From assembly GCA_018242605.1 (NCBI GenBank), contig JAFEBP010000022.1, positions 1-64,000 of the forward strand: a DNA stretch of 64,000 nt, given 5' to 3'. This document shows positions 39,010 to 47,981 of this stretch, one piece after another. Source of the stretch: Planctomycetota bacterium. Lineage in GTDB: Bacteria > Planctomycetota > Phycisphaerae > Phycisphaerales > UBA1924. The position numbers and the translations under genes were made by a program. The notes beneath the pieces are model-generated. The model did no database searches and was not told where the DNA came from. It saw only the letters and a program-made list of their open reading frames with translations. Position 1 is the first letter of the stretch. Every line of letters starts with the position of its first letter.

Positions 39010-40359
39010 GTGAACGATTGGGTGTGGCTTGGGGTGAGTACGGTGGCCTTGGCGGCAGGGTCCGTGCTATCGACTTTGGTTCAGTCGCTGCGCGACCTGA
39101 GTCGCCCCGCGCTGGATGACATTGTCGCCATCAAGAACAATCCCAACGCCGCGGCACGCCTGGCCCGGATCATGGACGATGTCGAGGGGCACGCGGCGGC
39201 CACGGCCATGCCCCGGACCGTCTGCAACCTGATCGTGGCGGTCGGGCTCGTGCTCTGGATCACCGCCATCCGCCAGCAGGCGGACCCAACCTGGATTGAC
39301 GGGCTGGTGGGCATCGTCATCGCTAGCCTGGCGCTATGGGTCTTTACGTCCGTTCTGCCGGCGAGCATCGCCAAGCACGCCGGCGAGATCACGGTGTATT
39401 CCTGGAGCATGCTGCTGCGGTTTCTGTACGTCGTCGGCAGCCCGCTCCGCAGCATTGCGCGAGTTGTGGATGAGGTCGTCAAGCGATTGGCCGGCAAGGC
39501 CGACCAGACCGAAGCCGAGGTGCTGCAGGAGGAAATCCTCTCCGTCGTGGAAGAAGGACGGGAGGAAGGCCAGTTCGACGAGTCCGAACGCGACATGATC
39601 GAGGCCGTGGTCAAGTTCCGCGACAAGACCGTGGGCCAGGTGATGACGCCCCGCACCGAGATCCACGCGCTGGAACTCTCCAACAACCTGGGCGAGGTCA
39701 CCGCCGCGATCCGCAGGATCGGCCACAGCCGCATCCCCGTGTACACCGACAGCCTCGACCACGTCGTGGGCATCTTTTACGTGAAGGATCTCATGCGGTG
39801 GCTCGCGGGCGAGAGCTCCCGCGGCGGCAAGACGTTCGACCTCAAGAGCCTGCTGCGTCCCGCCTATTACGTGCCCGAGACCAAGACCGTGCGAGAGTTG
39901 CTCGCGGAGCTGCTGAGCAAGCGCGTGCACATCGCGATGGTCGCGGATGAATACGGCGGCACGGCGGGTCTGGTGACCATCGAGGACATCATCGAAGAGG
40001 TCTTCGGCGACATCCAGGACGAATACGAAGGCACGCAGGAAGAGACCCCCGAAGTCAAAGTAATGACGGCCGAGCGCATGGCCGAGGTGGACGCCCGCGC
40101 GTACATCGCTGACGCGAACGACCAACTGAGGTCGCTCAGCGTCGAGATCCCCGAGAGCGAGGACTACGACACCGTCGGCGGGTTCGTGACGGTGACCCTG
40201 GGGCGGATCCCCGCGGCGGGCGAGCAGTTCACGCACGAAGGCATCAAGGTCACGGTGCTCGCGGCAGAGCCGACGCGGGTAACACGGGTGCGGCTTGAAG
40301 CGCTCGCCGCGACCGAGACAGCTGTCGAAGACGCGGCGCTGCATCCGGCCGGCAAGTAA
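39010..40359 (+). CDS. CNNM/CorC (hemolysin C)-family membrane protein
   Basis: A 449-aa protein with a DUF21/CNNM membrane domain (about residues 1-150; helices near 5-25, 63-83, 95-118 and 130-150), two CBS domains (VGQVMTPRTEIHALEL and PETKTVRELLAELL, second with VADEYGGTAGLVTIEDIIEE) and a CorC_HlyC domain at the C-terminus (SEDYDTVGGFVTVTLGRIP). Relatives transport or regulate Mg2+ or Co2+; CBS domains bind nucleotides. GTG start with GGAGAG seven bases upstream. It follows ybeY closely, a conserved pairing. Confidence 0.93.
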   Translation: MNDWVWLGVSTVALAAGSVLSTLVQSLRDLSRPALDDIVAIKNNPNAAARLARIMDDVEGHAAATAMPRTVCNLIVAVGLVLWITAIRQQADPTWIDGLVGIVIASLALWVFTSVLPASIAKHAGEITVYSWSMLLRFLYVVGSPLRSIARVVDEVVKRLAGKADQTEAEVLQEEILSVVEEGREEGQFDESERDMIEAVVKFRDKTVGQVMTPRTEIHALELSNNLGEVTAAIRRIGHSRIPVYTDSLDHVVGIFYVKDLMRWLAGESSRGGKTFDLKSLLRPAYYVPETKTVRELLAELLSKRVHIAMVADEYGGTAGLVTIEDIIEEVFGDIQDEYEGTQEETPEVKVMTAERMAEVDARAYIADANDQLRSLSVEIPESEDYDTVGGFVTVTLGRIPAAGEQFTHEGIKVTVLAAEPTRVTRVRLEALAATETAVEDAALHPAGK

Positions 40360-40368
40360 GCAACCCGA

Positions 40369-41496
40369 TCAGTTGCCGAAGAGGTTTTTCTCGCCGAAGT
40401 AGTTGTTCTGCTCGAAGTACGCGAGCGCCTCGGGAACGCTGCTGAAAATCCGCGTCGCCGTCTCGGTGATGAACGGGCTTGGGCTCTTCTTGGGCTTCCA
40501 CACCACGAACACCTCCTTGGTGTGTTCGAACGCGTGGTGCAGTTCGCGTTCAACGCCGGAAGAAAGGCCGGGGATGCCGCCGGGCAGTTCCGGGATGTAC
40601 GACACGATCATGTCGCTCTGGTCCACCAGCCGGAAATCCCGCATGTAGATCTGGCCGTCGATATCGCCGGCGATGTCCAGCACCTCGCGCACGCGCACTC
40701 GGATCGGCGCCGCGTCCGCGGCACGGCTGCCACCGTACGCGTGGGGGGCCACGTCGAGGAACTCCTTACCCTCGCGTGCCGCGGCGATGGCGCGTTCCAG
40801 GAGCAGCTTCTCGTCCACGTCGCCGGGATCGAAGGTGATGAAGTGCTTGGCCAGTTCGGCGCGGAACGCGTCGATTTCCGCGAGGACGTCGGGCATATCC
40901 ACCACGTGGCTCATGGGGAAGCTCGGGTAGACCTTGCGCAGGCCCGGGCGGGCGACCAGGCGGAACATGGTTCGGGTCGTGAGGTTGTGCCGGCCCCGGG
41001 CCATGATGTAAAACTTGCTGTTGGGGATGGCCTTGCTCATCAGCTCGGTCGCGAGGATCTCCTCCTCGCGCCACACCATGCAGTCCTTGAGCGTGGCGTC
41101 GATCTCGTGCTCGCGGTGCAGGCGGTGGTGGACCACCTCGATGTTGTCCACGAGGCAGATGAACAGTTCGGGCCGGATCTTCTCGATCTGATCGTAATCG
41201 AACGCGCTGAACAGTCCGTGCCGCCAACGGAAGGTGGCGTGGGTGTTCACGATGATGTTCGGGAAGACGCCGCTCTCGGCCATGATGTCCTTGAACGCCG
41301 CCCGACGCAGCGAGTTGAGCCGGCTGATGGGCAGGTCCAGGATCTTGCCCGGGCGCACGTCGGGCGCTTCCTTGTACATGATGTCGCCGACGTGGTACAA
41401 ATGCAGCGACTCGCCCTGCTCCCCGGCGAATCTCGCCGCGGCGTCAAGGTAGGGCTTCTTGTCCATCCCGATCTGTCCGGTCACGATTGCTCGCAT
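40369..41496 (-). CDS. Degenerate P-loop NTPase fused to a deoxyribosyltransferase-like domain
   Basis: A 375-aa protein of unknown function. The N-terminus has an adenylate-kinase-type opening (AIVTGQIGMDKKPYL), but the Walker A reads GQIGMDKK where GxxxxGK(S/T) is expected, so the Gly and Ser/Thr are lost. The C-terminal third contains SDMIVSYIPELPGG, SSGVERELHHAF and VFVVWKPK, an arrangement like nucleoside 2-deoxyribosyltransferase or related Rossmann domains (D...yiP....G...E...A....V..vw). It might bind nucleotides without kinase activity. Both halves are inferred by pattern. ATG 41496 is clear. Convergent with the CNNM gene. Confidence 0.7.
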   Translation of the reverse strand: MRAIVTGQIGMDKKPYLDAAARFAGEQGESLHLYHVGDIMYKEAPDVRPGKILDLPISRLNSLRRAAFKDIMAESGVFPNIIVNTHATFRWRHGLFSAFDYDQIEKIRPELFICLVDNIEVVHHRLHREHEIDATLKDCMVWREEEILATELMSKAIPNSKFYIMARGRHNLTTRTMFRLVARPGLRKVYPSFPMSHVVDMPDVLAEIDAFRAELAKHFITFDPGDVDEKLLLERAIAAAREGKEFLDVAPHAYGGSRAADAAPIRVRVREVLDIAGDIDGQIYMRDFRLVDQSDMIVSYIPELPGGIPGLSSGVERELHHAFEHTKEVFVVWKPKKSPSPFITETATRIFSSVPEALAYFEQNNYFGEKNLFGN

Positions 41497-41981
41497 TTGC
41501 CAGTGTAGTACGATGGCAAGCGTTGTGCGGCGCGGATGCTAAGGGATCGATCCCGGACCGCATCGGCGTGCCATTGTCACGTCCTATTGGCAAATTGGTG
41601 CGGCAGCTACCAGCCGTTCATGAGGAAATGCCCACAGCTCAAAGAAATGCCGGCAAGCGCGGGCGCGTGGATTGAGGCTGAAGTTGGGTAGGAGGTAGGC
41701 ACTCGCGCTGGAACTGGGTTGGCCCCGCGAAATCCGGACGAGATCTTTGGTCCATGAGCGTGGCCATGCTCGCGATTCGAAGCATCCGCGGAAGGCAGCG
41801 GGGAGTGTTGTGTCGAGGGTGCGGTGGCAGGAAAGGTCCTGATGAGCGCGATGGGTGCAACGCGTCCAACACCGGCTCGGCCGAGTGAGGAGCTAGCGGC
41901 GCCCACGGCTTTTGGATTGGTGCAGGGAAGGTGGCGTGCCCGCTTCGAAGGATCGCTGGGGCATGCCGTCAGCCGGACGGC
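41497..41981. other. Intergenic region, no gene recognised
   Basis: 485 bases. The only frames here are short (under 100 codons), Arg/Pro-rich and with no protein-like pattern. No tRNA, terminator or obvious repeat is visible. Probably promoter and untranslated DNA for the minus-strand gene at 40369-41496, perhaps with decayed sequence. Confidence 0.55.
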
Positions 41982-43481
41982 TCACTTGGACTCCTGCTCC
42001 GCACGCGCGGGCTGAGCGACCGTGATGGTGTGCGGGTCAGGTACGGGGGCCAGCCCCAGCGACGCTCGGACCGCATTCTGCTTCAGCAGTTCCACGGCGA
42101 ACGTTTCGGCGGGAATCACAGCAATCGTGCCATCGACCAGGCCGACTGGCACCCGAGAACCCGAGTTAGACCCCGCGGGCGCTTCAACGAAGAGCCATAC
42201 CGCCGCGGCCTTCGGGTCGGCGGGATCCACTCCGTGCCACGTGAACACCATGTCGCCCACCCGGTGTGCGATCACGCCGGAGCGCACCGACTCGTCCAAC
42301 GCGGTGGCCCATTTGTTCAGGACCTCCGGGCTCATGTTCGCCACATCCGCGACCTTGATGCCGTCCAAGAGCGTTTGATTCTCCGACAGCGCACCGAAAT
42401 ACTGGCTCGCGAGCGCGAATCCCTCTGTCATCAGCATGGTCCCGTGGCAGGGCAACTTGCCGTCGTGATTGGACCGGTAATCTTGAACGCTTGACTGCAG
42501 CGACTCAATGGCATGCAACTCCACCGGAAGGGGTACCGCGGCTGCGGGCGCTTTCGGGGGAGACACCGTGACCCCGCCGGTGCCGAACTTCATCGTCTTG
42601 GGAGTCGTGGTGATTCCGATGTAAAAGAAGCCAAAGAGCGTTATCGCACCGATCAGAAAGGGCGGCAGTCCGATGGCCAAGATCGCCCGCCAGACAGAAA
42701 CGCGGTGCACGCGGTGCAGCATGATGCCGGCCGAGATCACCCACCAGACAGCGAAGAGGGGGTACATCATGAGGCCGAAGCACGGCACCGCCGTCAGCGC
42801 GTTGGCCCCGGTGCTGTATCCCAGCGCGTGGACCGTGCGTGCGAGCGGCGCAGTGAGCGGCCCGGTGATCCGCAGCAGCCCGTGCGCGACAACACTCCAG
42901 ACGCACACGAGCACGCACGACAGCACGGCCGTCACGAGGATCGCGCCCGCGATCACCGCGGCGACCGACCACGCCCCGCGGGGCAGGCGCAACGCCGCGA
43001 TCATGCTGGGGGCGACAAAGAAGATCCCCAGGTTCGTGGTGAAGAAGATGAAGTTGCACAGCGTGCTGTACGCGATCGCTTCGGTCGCGGGATGGTTCTC
43101 CGGCGTCAGGTCCATGAGCCGGGCTGGGTCGCCCATGGCCTTGCCGACCGTCTTGAACCACGCTTTGAAGCGGCCGATCTTCCCGCGGGCGATCCAGGGC
43201 ATCTCCTCGACACGGGTCTGGCTTTCCTGCACACCCGCGGTGGGCAGGAGAACCATCTCGTCCATGTCGATTTCCTGGCGGCACCCCACGCACACAAATC
43301 GGCGCGGCACCAGGTGGCCGAGTTCGCCGGTTCCGTAGTACGGCTGACGACAATGAGGGCAGCAGAAGCGAACGGAGTTGAGCGCGAACTCAAAGTCCGA
43401 GGGTTTGAACGGCGCGCCGCACTCGGGGCACTGGCGTGCCGCGATGTTCCACAGGGTGTACTCGCAGGTCTTGCAGTTCAT
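41982..43481 (-). CDS. Zinc-ribbon multi-pass membrane protein
   Basis: A 499-aa protein. The first 75 residues hold four CxxC pairs (CKTC, CPEC, CPHC, CVGC), likely two zinc ribbons. A five-or-six-helix membrane region follows (about residues 135-300) like Yip1-type proteins, then an exported C-terminal domain containing DYRSNHDGKLPCHG and ADPKAAAVWLFVEA. Function is unknown. It begins 6 bases after the upstream gene and is the last gene of a three-gene minus-strand operon. Confidence 0.75.
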   Translation of the reverse strand: MNCKTCEYTLWNIAARQCPECGAPFKPSDFEFALNSVRFCCPHCRQPYYGTGELGHLVPRRFVCVGCRQEIDMDEMVLLPTAGVQESQTRVEEMPWIARGKIGRFKAWFKTVGKAMGDPARLMDLTPENHPATEAIAYSTLCNFIFFTTNLGIFFVAPSMIAALRLPRGAWSVAAVIAGAILVTAVLSCVLVCVWSVVAHGLLRITGPLTAPLARTVHALGYSTGANALTAVPCFGLMMYPLFAVWWVISAGIMLHRVHRVSVWRAILAIGLPPFLIGAITLFGFFYIGITTTPKTMKFGTGGVTVSPPKAPAAAVPLPVELHAIESLQSSVQDYRSNHDGKLPCHGTMLMTEGFALASQYFGALSENQTLLDGIKVADVANMSPEVLNKWATALDESVRSGVIAHRVGDMVFTWHGVDPADPKAAAVWLFVEAPAGSNSGSRVPVGLVDGTIAVIPAETFAVELLKQNAVRASLGLAPVPDPHTITVAQPARAEQESK

Positions 43482-43487
43482 GCGCGT

Positions 43488-44144
43488 CTAACGCTTCCAG
43501 GAATGAACAAACGCACGGACCGAAGGCCTTGAAAACCAGATGAAGACGAACACCGGCAACGCCGCCGCCCACAGGAACGCCATGACGGAGGAAACCCCTC
43601 CGATCGCGGCGAACACGCCCGGGGGCACGGGACGGGCGCCTTGCTGCTTGCTCATCTCCTCCATCATCGCGGCGAACTGGGCCTTCTGCATGAAGTAGGT
43701 ATGCGTCGCCTGCACGATGCCGCTGACGATCCGCAGGCACGCCCAGACGAGCAGGAGGGTCACCGCGGCACGCCGCTTCCCGATCAGCATCCCCCCGGAG
43801 ATGGCGAGCATTACCGCGCACAGGAGTGTGAACCCCCACACCGCCGCGGATTCACCAGCGTGCTGTTTGATCGTCGCGATCGATGCCTGAGCGCCCGGTA
43901 CGTTGACCGGAATGAACGCGGGCACGGTGATCCCTGCGACCATCTGGCTGCCGGCCATCAGAGCGCCCAGAATCCCCATGACCAGGAACGCGATTCCCAG
44001 CGGCGTGTGCCACGTCGGGGGCTTCGCGACCACCGCTAACCGCCCCGGGATGGTCGGCGGCGTTGCTGGAATAGGCAACGAGTCCGCCGGAGGCGGCGGA
44101 ACGGTTTGCGGCGGCGGCGTGGGTGTGTTACTCAAGTGCATCAT
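43488..44144 (-). CDS. Pro-rich four-helix membrane protein
   Basis: A 218-aa protein: a proline-rich N-terminus (TPPPQTVPPPPADSLP), then four hydrophobic helices (about 48-68, 93-113, 120-143 and 180-203) separated by short loops. A middle loop has MMEEMSKQQGARPVPPG. No known domain is recognised. ATG at 44144 or 44141. It lies 6 bases before the zinc-ribbon gene and 40 bases after the lipoprotein gene. Confidence 0.72.
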   Translation of the reverse strand: MMHLSNTPTPPPQTVPPPPADSLPIPATPPTIPGRLAVVAKPPTWHTPLGIAFLVMGILGALMAGSQMVAGITVPAFIPVNVPGAQASIATIKQHAGESAAVWGFTLLCAVMLAISGGMLIGKRRAAVTLLLVWACLRIVSGIVQATHTYFMQKAQFAAMMEEMSKQQGARPVPPGVFAAIGGVSSVMAFLWAAALPVFVFIWFSRPSVRAFVHSWKR

Positions 44145-44184
44145 CGCTGGCCGCGGATACTGTGAGCCGGACGGGGCCAGTGCC

Positions 44185-44493
44185 TTAGAAGCCCGCTTTG
44201 CTCACGGAGGTGATCTTGCCCTTCTCCACCTGCACCGAGATTTGTTTGCCGTTCTTTTTCCATACGTATGTCGCTACGGTCGAGGAACTTCCGCTGGCGA
44301 TCCCGGCGCCGGAGATGCTCATTCCTTCGGAAGTCTCCAGTTCCCCTTTCCCGCCCAGGATCTTCTCCACTTCGTACACCGCCATGCCCGGCTTGATGGA
44401 CGAGAACGACGATTCGTTGATCTTGTCTTCGCACCCGGCAAGCGGCGCGAGTGAAACAAAGAGAATCAACGCCGCGGCGAGAGTTCTGAACAT
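44185..44493 (-). CDS. Lipoprotein, DUF3862/BamE-like
   Basis: A 102-aa protein with a lipoprotein signal peptide ending at the lipobox LAGC (Cys21) and a small domain SSIKPGMAVYEVEKILGGKGEL, which resembles the DUF3862/SmpA-OmlA motif (GMtyeeV.kilGgkGe). The rest is a beta-rich region ending YVWKKNGKQISVQVEKG. GGAG lies 7 bases upstream of the ATG at 44493, deciding this start. First gene of the three-gene envelope operon; function unknown. Confidence 0.8.
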   Translation of the reverse strand: MFRTLAAALILFVSLAPLAGCEDKINESSFSSIKPGMAVYEVEKILGGKGELETSEGMSISGAGIASGSSSTVATYVWKKNGKQISVQVEKGKITSVSKAGF

Positions 44494-44672
44494 CGGTGGC
44501 TCCATTAGTGTGTACGGAAACCGCAAGGAGAGTGTCAAAGGTAGCCGTCGACCTCGCTCCCAAGCGAACCGCATTGCTCCCGGACTGCTTCAGGGCGATC
44601 TTGGTCCCGAAACTGCCTGACGGAATCAGGGTGTCATCCGAGTTGCCGTCGGATGCGCGACCAACTACACTT

Positions 44673-44734
44673 GTTTTCAGAAATATTTGAAAACTCAACC
44701 TTCCGCAATAGATACGGTATTTGATAGGAATACC
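44673..44734 (+). promoter_or_regulatory. AT-rich inverted repeats upstream of mqnC
   Basis: Two inverted repeats lie in a low-GC stretch (24 of 70 bases G or C in 44661-44730): GTTTTCA/TGAAAAC with an 8-base spacer (44673-44694) and GGTATT/AATACC with a 7-base spacer (44716-44734). TTGAAA at 44687 could be a -35 element. Possible operator/promoter of mqnC; no known regulator is implied. Confidence 0.4.
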
Positions 44735-44760
44735 AGCGGAATAACGGACGGGCTACCTCA

Positions 44761-46176
44761 GTGACTCACACGCCGCGCCAACATCCCCAACTGTCAGCGA
44801 TTGATTCAGGACTTCTGTCGGCGGTGGTGGCGGGGGAGGCACGCCTGACGTGCGAGCAGGGCATGGAGTTGTACCGCGAGATGCCGCTGCCGACGTTGGG
44901 CCGGTGGGCGGATGAACGCTGTCGCACCTTGCACGGCGATTCGGTCCGCACATACATCATCGACCGCAATATCAACTACACCAACGTGTGCAACGCCAAG
45001 TGCACGTTCTGCGCGTTCCGACGCGACGGCGACGAGAGCGACGCGTACACGCTGGATTACAGCGCGATAGTTCACAAGATCGACGAACTGGTCGCGGCGG
45101 GGGGCACCCAGATCCTGATGCAGGGCGGGATGAACCCGGACCTTCCGTTCGAGTGGTACTTAGGCCTCCTCAGCGAGATCAAATCGCGGCATCCCAGGGT
45201 GCACGTACACGCGTTCAGCCCGCCTGAGTTTGTTGAGTTCGTGCACTTCTTCAACCCTCCGGGCGACACGTTCGAGGACAAGGTCCGGTGGGTGATGGTG
45301 CGTCTGCGCGAGGCAGGCATGGACAGCCTCCCCGGCGGCGGCGGCGAGATCTTCGCCGATCCCGTGCGTCGCAAGATCGGGCTGGGCAAGTGCGATGCGC
45401 AGTCGTGGCTCACCGTGATGTACGTAGCGCACAGCCTGGGAATGTTCACCAGCGCGACGATGATGTTCGGCCACATCGAGGGCCGCGCGGACCGCATCCA
45501 CCACATGATGCTGGTGCGAGACTGGCAGGACCGAGCGCTGCGGGACGTTCCATCGACGAGAGGGCGGGGATTCGGTCATTACAAGGCGTTCATTTCCTGG
45601 CCCTTCCAGCGCGAGAACACGCCGTTGGGCCGCGTGAAAGACTGGGGTTTGGAGCCGGGCGAGTTGGAATCCGAGTTCCCCGGGGACGTTGTCGCCCGGG
45701 CCTTTGACTGGGGGCGCCATCCCGAAGTCGACTATCGCTCGCTGTCGCCGGAGTTTGGACGGCGGGTGCGGATGGCCGGCGCGAGCGAGTACCTGCGGAC
45801 GCAGGCGATCAGCCGCCTGTTCCTGGACAACATCTACTCGATCGGCGCCTCGTGGGTCACGATGGGCCCGCACATCGGGCAGGTGGCGCTGATGTACGGC
45901 GCCAACGACATGGGCAGCGTCATGATGGAAGAGAACGTGGTGAGCAGCGCGGGCACGACTTACTGCCTCGACGAGGCCGTGCTCTGCCGTCTAATCCGCG
46001 AGGCCGGGTTTGTCCCGGCGCAGCGCGACAATACGTACGACGTTCTGCGCATCCACACCGGGCCCGAGTCTCCTGACCTGCGCGTCACCGACTGGTCCAC
46101 GCACCGTGCGAAGAAAAATCACCAGCAGGCCCCACGCCAACCCAAGGCCAGACTCACGGTGAGCGCCAAGGCCTGA
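44761..46176 (+). CDS. mqnC: Dehypoxanthine futalosine cyclase (MqnC)
   Basis: Radical SAM enzyme of the futalosine route to menaquinone; cyclises dehypoxanthine futalosine. The 471-aa protein has NINYTNVCNAKCTFCAFRR with the CxxxCxxC cluster site, ILMQGGMNPDL, HAFSPPEFVEF, LPGGGGEIF, and LDNIYSIGASWVTMGP near the end with MMEENVVSSAG. It carries a short insertion relative to relatives around 45545-45580 (DVPSTRGRGFG). GTG start. The C-terminal 30 residues are basic and unusual. It points to menaquinone as respiratory quinone; mqnA, B, D are not in the window. Confidence 0.92.
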   Translation: MTHTPRQHPQLSAIDSGLLSAVVAGEARLTCEQGMELYREMPLPTLGRWADERCRTLHGDSVRTYIIDRNINYTNVCNAKCTFCAFRRDGDESDAYTLDYSAIVHKIDELVAAGGTQILMQGGMNPDLPFEWYLGLLSEIKSRHPRVHVHAFSPPEFVEFVHFFNPPGDTFEDKVRWVMVRLREAGMDSLPGGGGEIFADPVRRKIGLGKCDAQSWLTVMYVAHSLGMFTSATMMFGHIEGRADRIHHMMLVRDWQDRALRDVPSTRGRGFGHYKAFISWPFQRENTPLGRVKDWGLEPGELESEFPGDVVARAFDWGRHPEVDYRSLSPEFGRRVRMAGASEYLRTQAISRLFLDNIYSIGASWVTMGPHIGQVALMYGANDMGSVMMEENVVSSAGTTYCLDEAVLCRLIREAGFVPAQRDNTYDVLRIHTGPESPDLRVTDWSTHRAKKNHQQAPRQPKARLTVSAKA

Positions 46177-46190
46177 GACGTGCACAGCGC

Positions 46191-47888
46191 TCAACGAAGG
46201 ATCGCGTTCGATCCATCGCCTGACTTCAGGATGCACGCGGAGTTAAGCACCACGGGCGTGGTTCCCGCCAGCGTCTCTTCGTATGTTCCCGAGAGCACCT
46301 GGACCACGCCCTCCGCGGCGCCGCCGAGCACCGCCTGGGTCGCGAATCGCATCCGCGTAAACGGCCGGTACCGAGTCCCGTCTCCTCCGGCGAAGAAGCT
46401 CGGGTTTGTCCATACCTGCGTCGAGCCGATGTTGTACTGCGAAACCGAGAGTCGCGACAGGTTGATGAGGCCAGCGACGTTCGCGGCGGAGTCGCCGATC
46501 GCGGCGGGATTGCACGCCCCCGGGGGATCGAAGATGACGCTCGGGTTGGACCAGAACGAGATGCCCGTGCTGCTGTCGCACGAACTGGTGAACTGGTACG
46601 CCATCGTTGTGTGCCAGCGCAGATCGCATGTGGGTTGGGAACAGACCAGCAGGAATCCGCGGGGAGAACCTGTCACCGAGGGCGGGTCGCAACCACCGGT
46701 TGCCACATCGTGGCAGGCGCCGAAGTTGTGGCCCACCTCGTGACTGAAAGTCGTCCCGAGGTCATTGCCGGTGCGGGACACCACGCTGAACGCCGAGGTT
46801 ACGGCCGGCACCGAGCCGGGGCGGTTGGCCAGCCCGGCGAGATTGAGTGCCGAGTTCTGCCGAAGCAGAACCACCAGGTCGGCGCGGTATAGCGATCGCA
46901 GAGTGTGCAGGTTGTCCATGACCCCGTCGGCGCTGCTCTGCAACCGACCCAGGTCGGTGTGCAGGTCACCGGATTCGTGGTATGCGGCCGCCGCGGGGTC
47001 GGCGTGCATGAGCCGGAGCGTGAGACTGACGCCCGAGTTCGAGCAACGCACGTTGAAACCGTCGACGCAGGCCTGGACCTCGGAGTAGAAGGCGTTGTCG
47101 TTCGCGTAGCTCGCGCGTGCCTCAAGGGTGCAGTAGACCGCGACATCCACCACGTCCGCCGGATCGGCCTGGGAGCGCGGGCCATACCCGCCCCGCGAAT
47201 CGGACGAACTGCCGGGAGAATCGGGGGTGGGATCGATGTGCGCCGCGTCCGCGCCGCAGGTGCCGCACGTGGCCCGCGGCCCTGTGTCCGCGGTTTTGCG
47301 GAGCACATGGGAAGCTCCCAGGCCGTCGCGTGCCGGCGCGTACTGGATCTCGTACACCTTCTTGCGGTCGTAGTCTTTCACCACGGCATAGACAGCATCG
47401 TCGTATCGAACAAGAATGACCTCGCTCGCCGGAACTCCTGCGATTTGACCGAACAGTGAGTAACGCGTCGGGCCGCGAAACTCGGCCCTCGCGAAGGCGA
47501 TCTCAATCTCATCGCCGTCGAACAGCGGCAGAGTGACCCGCTCGCCCTCATCCAAGGCGTTGACCAGATCCCAGTCGAGGCTGATGCGTTGGCCGCGTGA
47601 TTGGTAGTCCAAGAGCGCACTGCGCGGTTCGGGACCATCCGAGGTGAAAGCGAACAGCGGCGCCGGGGACTGGGCGGAGGGGGGGATCGGGTTCGCGTAG
47701 TCCAGGAACCCCTGGGCGCCGTGGAAGCGGGCCGTTCCGACCGGCCCCATCGATGCGCGCATCATCGCTTCCTGCTCCGGGGTGCGGTCGATTTGGGCTG
47801 CGGACAGCGGGGCCATTGACGCGGCGCTCAGCAGTACCGTCCCGAGCAAAGCCCGCGGGTGAGTGAGCGATTGATCAAGTGTGAACAT
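46191..47888 (-). CDS. Secreted reprolysin-like zinc metalloprotease
   Basis: A 565-aa exported protein. The N-terminus (ALLGTVLLSAASMAPLSAA) is a signal peptide. The zinc motif SHEVGHNFGACHD (HExxHxxGxxHD) fits the metzincin/M12B group. A C-terminal segment (GTRYRPFTRMRFATQA, GTYEETLAG, ILKSGDG) resembles one coil of a pectate-lyase-like beta-helix. The ATG at 47888 is preferred because AGGAAC lies 9 bases upstream. It follows the fibre-like protein gene on the same strand, 93 bases apart. Confidence 0.87.
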   Translation of the reverse strand: MFTLDQSLTHPRALLGTVLLSAASMAPLSAAQIDRTPEQEAMMRASMGPVGTARFHGAQGFLDYANPIPPSAQSPAPLFAFTSDGPEPRSALLDYQSRGQRISLDWDLVNALDEGERVTLPLFDGDEIEIAFARAEFRGPTRYSLFGQIAGVPASEVILVRYDDAVYAVVKDYDRKKVYEIQYAPARDGLGASHVLRKTADTGPRATCGTCGADAAHIDPTPDSPGSSSDSRGGYGPRSQADPADVVDVAVYCTLEARASYANDNAFYSEVQACVDGFNVRCSNSGVSLTLRLMHADPAAAAYHESGDLHTDLGRLQSSADGVMDNLHTLRSLYRADLVVLLRQNSALNLAGLANRPGSVPAVTSAFSVVSRTGNDLGTTFSHEVGHNFGACHDVATGGCDPPSVTGSPRGFLLVCSQPTCDLRWHTTMAYQFTSSCDSSTGISFWSNPSVIFDPPGACNPAAIGDSAANVAGLINLSRLSVSQYNIGSTQVWTNPSFFAGGDGTRYRPFTRMRFATQAVLGGAAEGVVQVLSGTYEETLAGTTPVVLNSACILKSGDGSNAILR

Positions 47889-47981
47889 GAGTGTGTTCCT
47901 GCGGCGGTGCGAATCAGGACCGCAAACGGCTTCGATCATTCCGAGTGATGGACGAGGTGCGAGTGCAAGGGCGGGAGCACG

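Noticed and set aside
41607-41906. Short minus-strand frame of 99 codons in the 41.5-42 kb gap
   Set aside because: Pro/Ser/Arg-rich, no Shine-Dalgarno, no recognisable domain.
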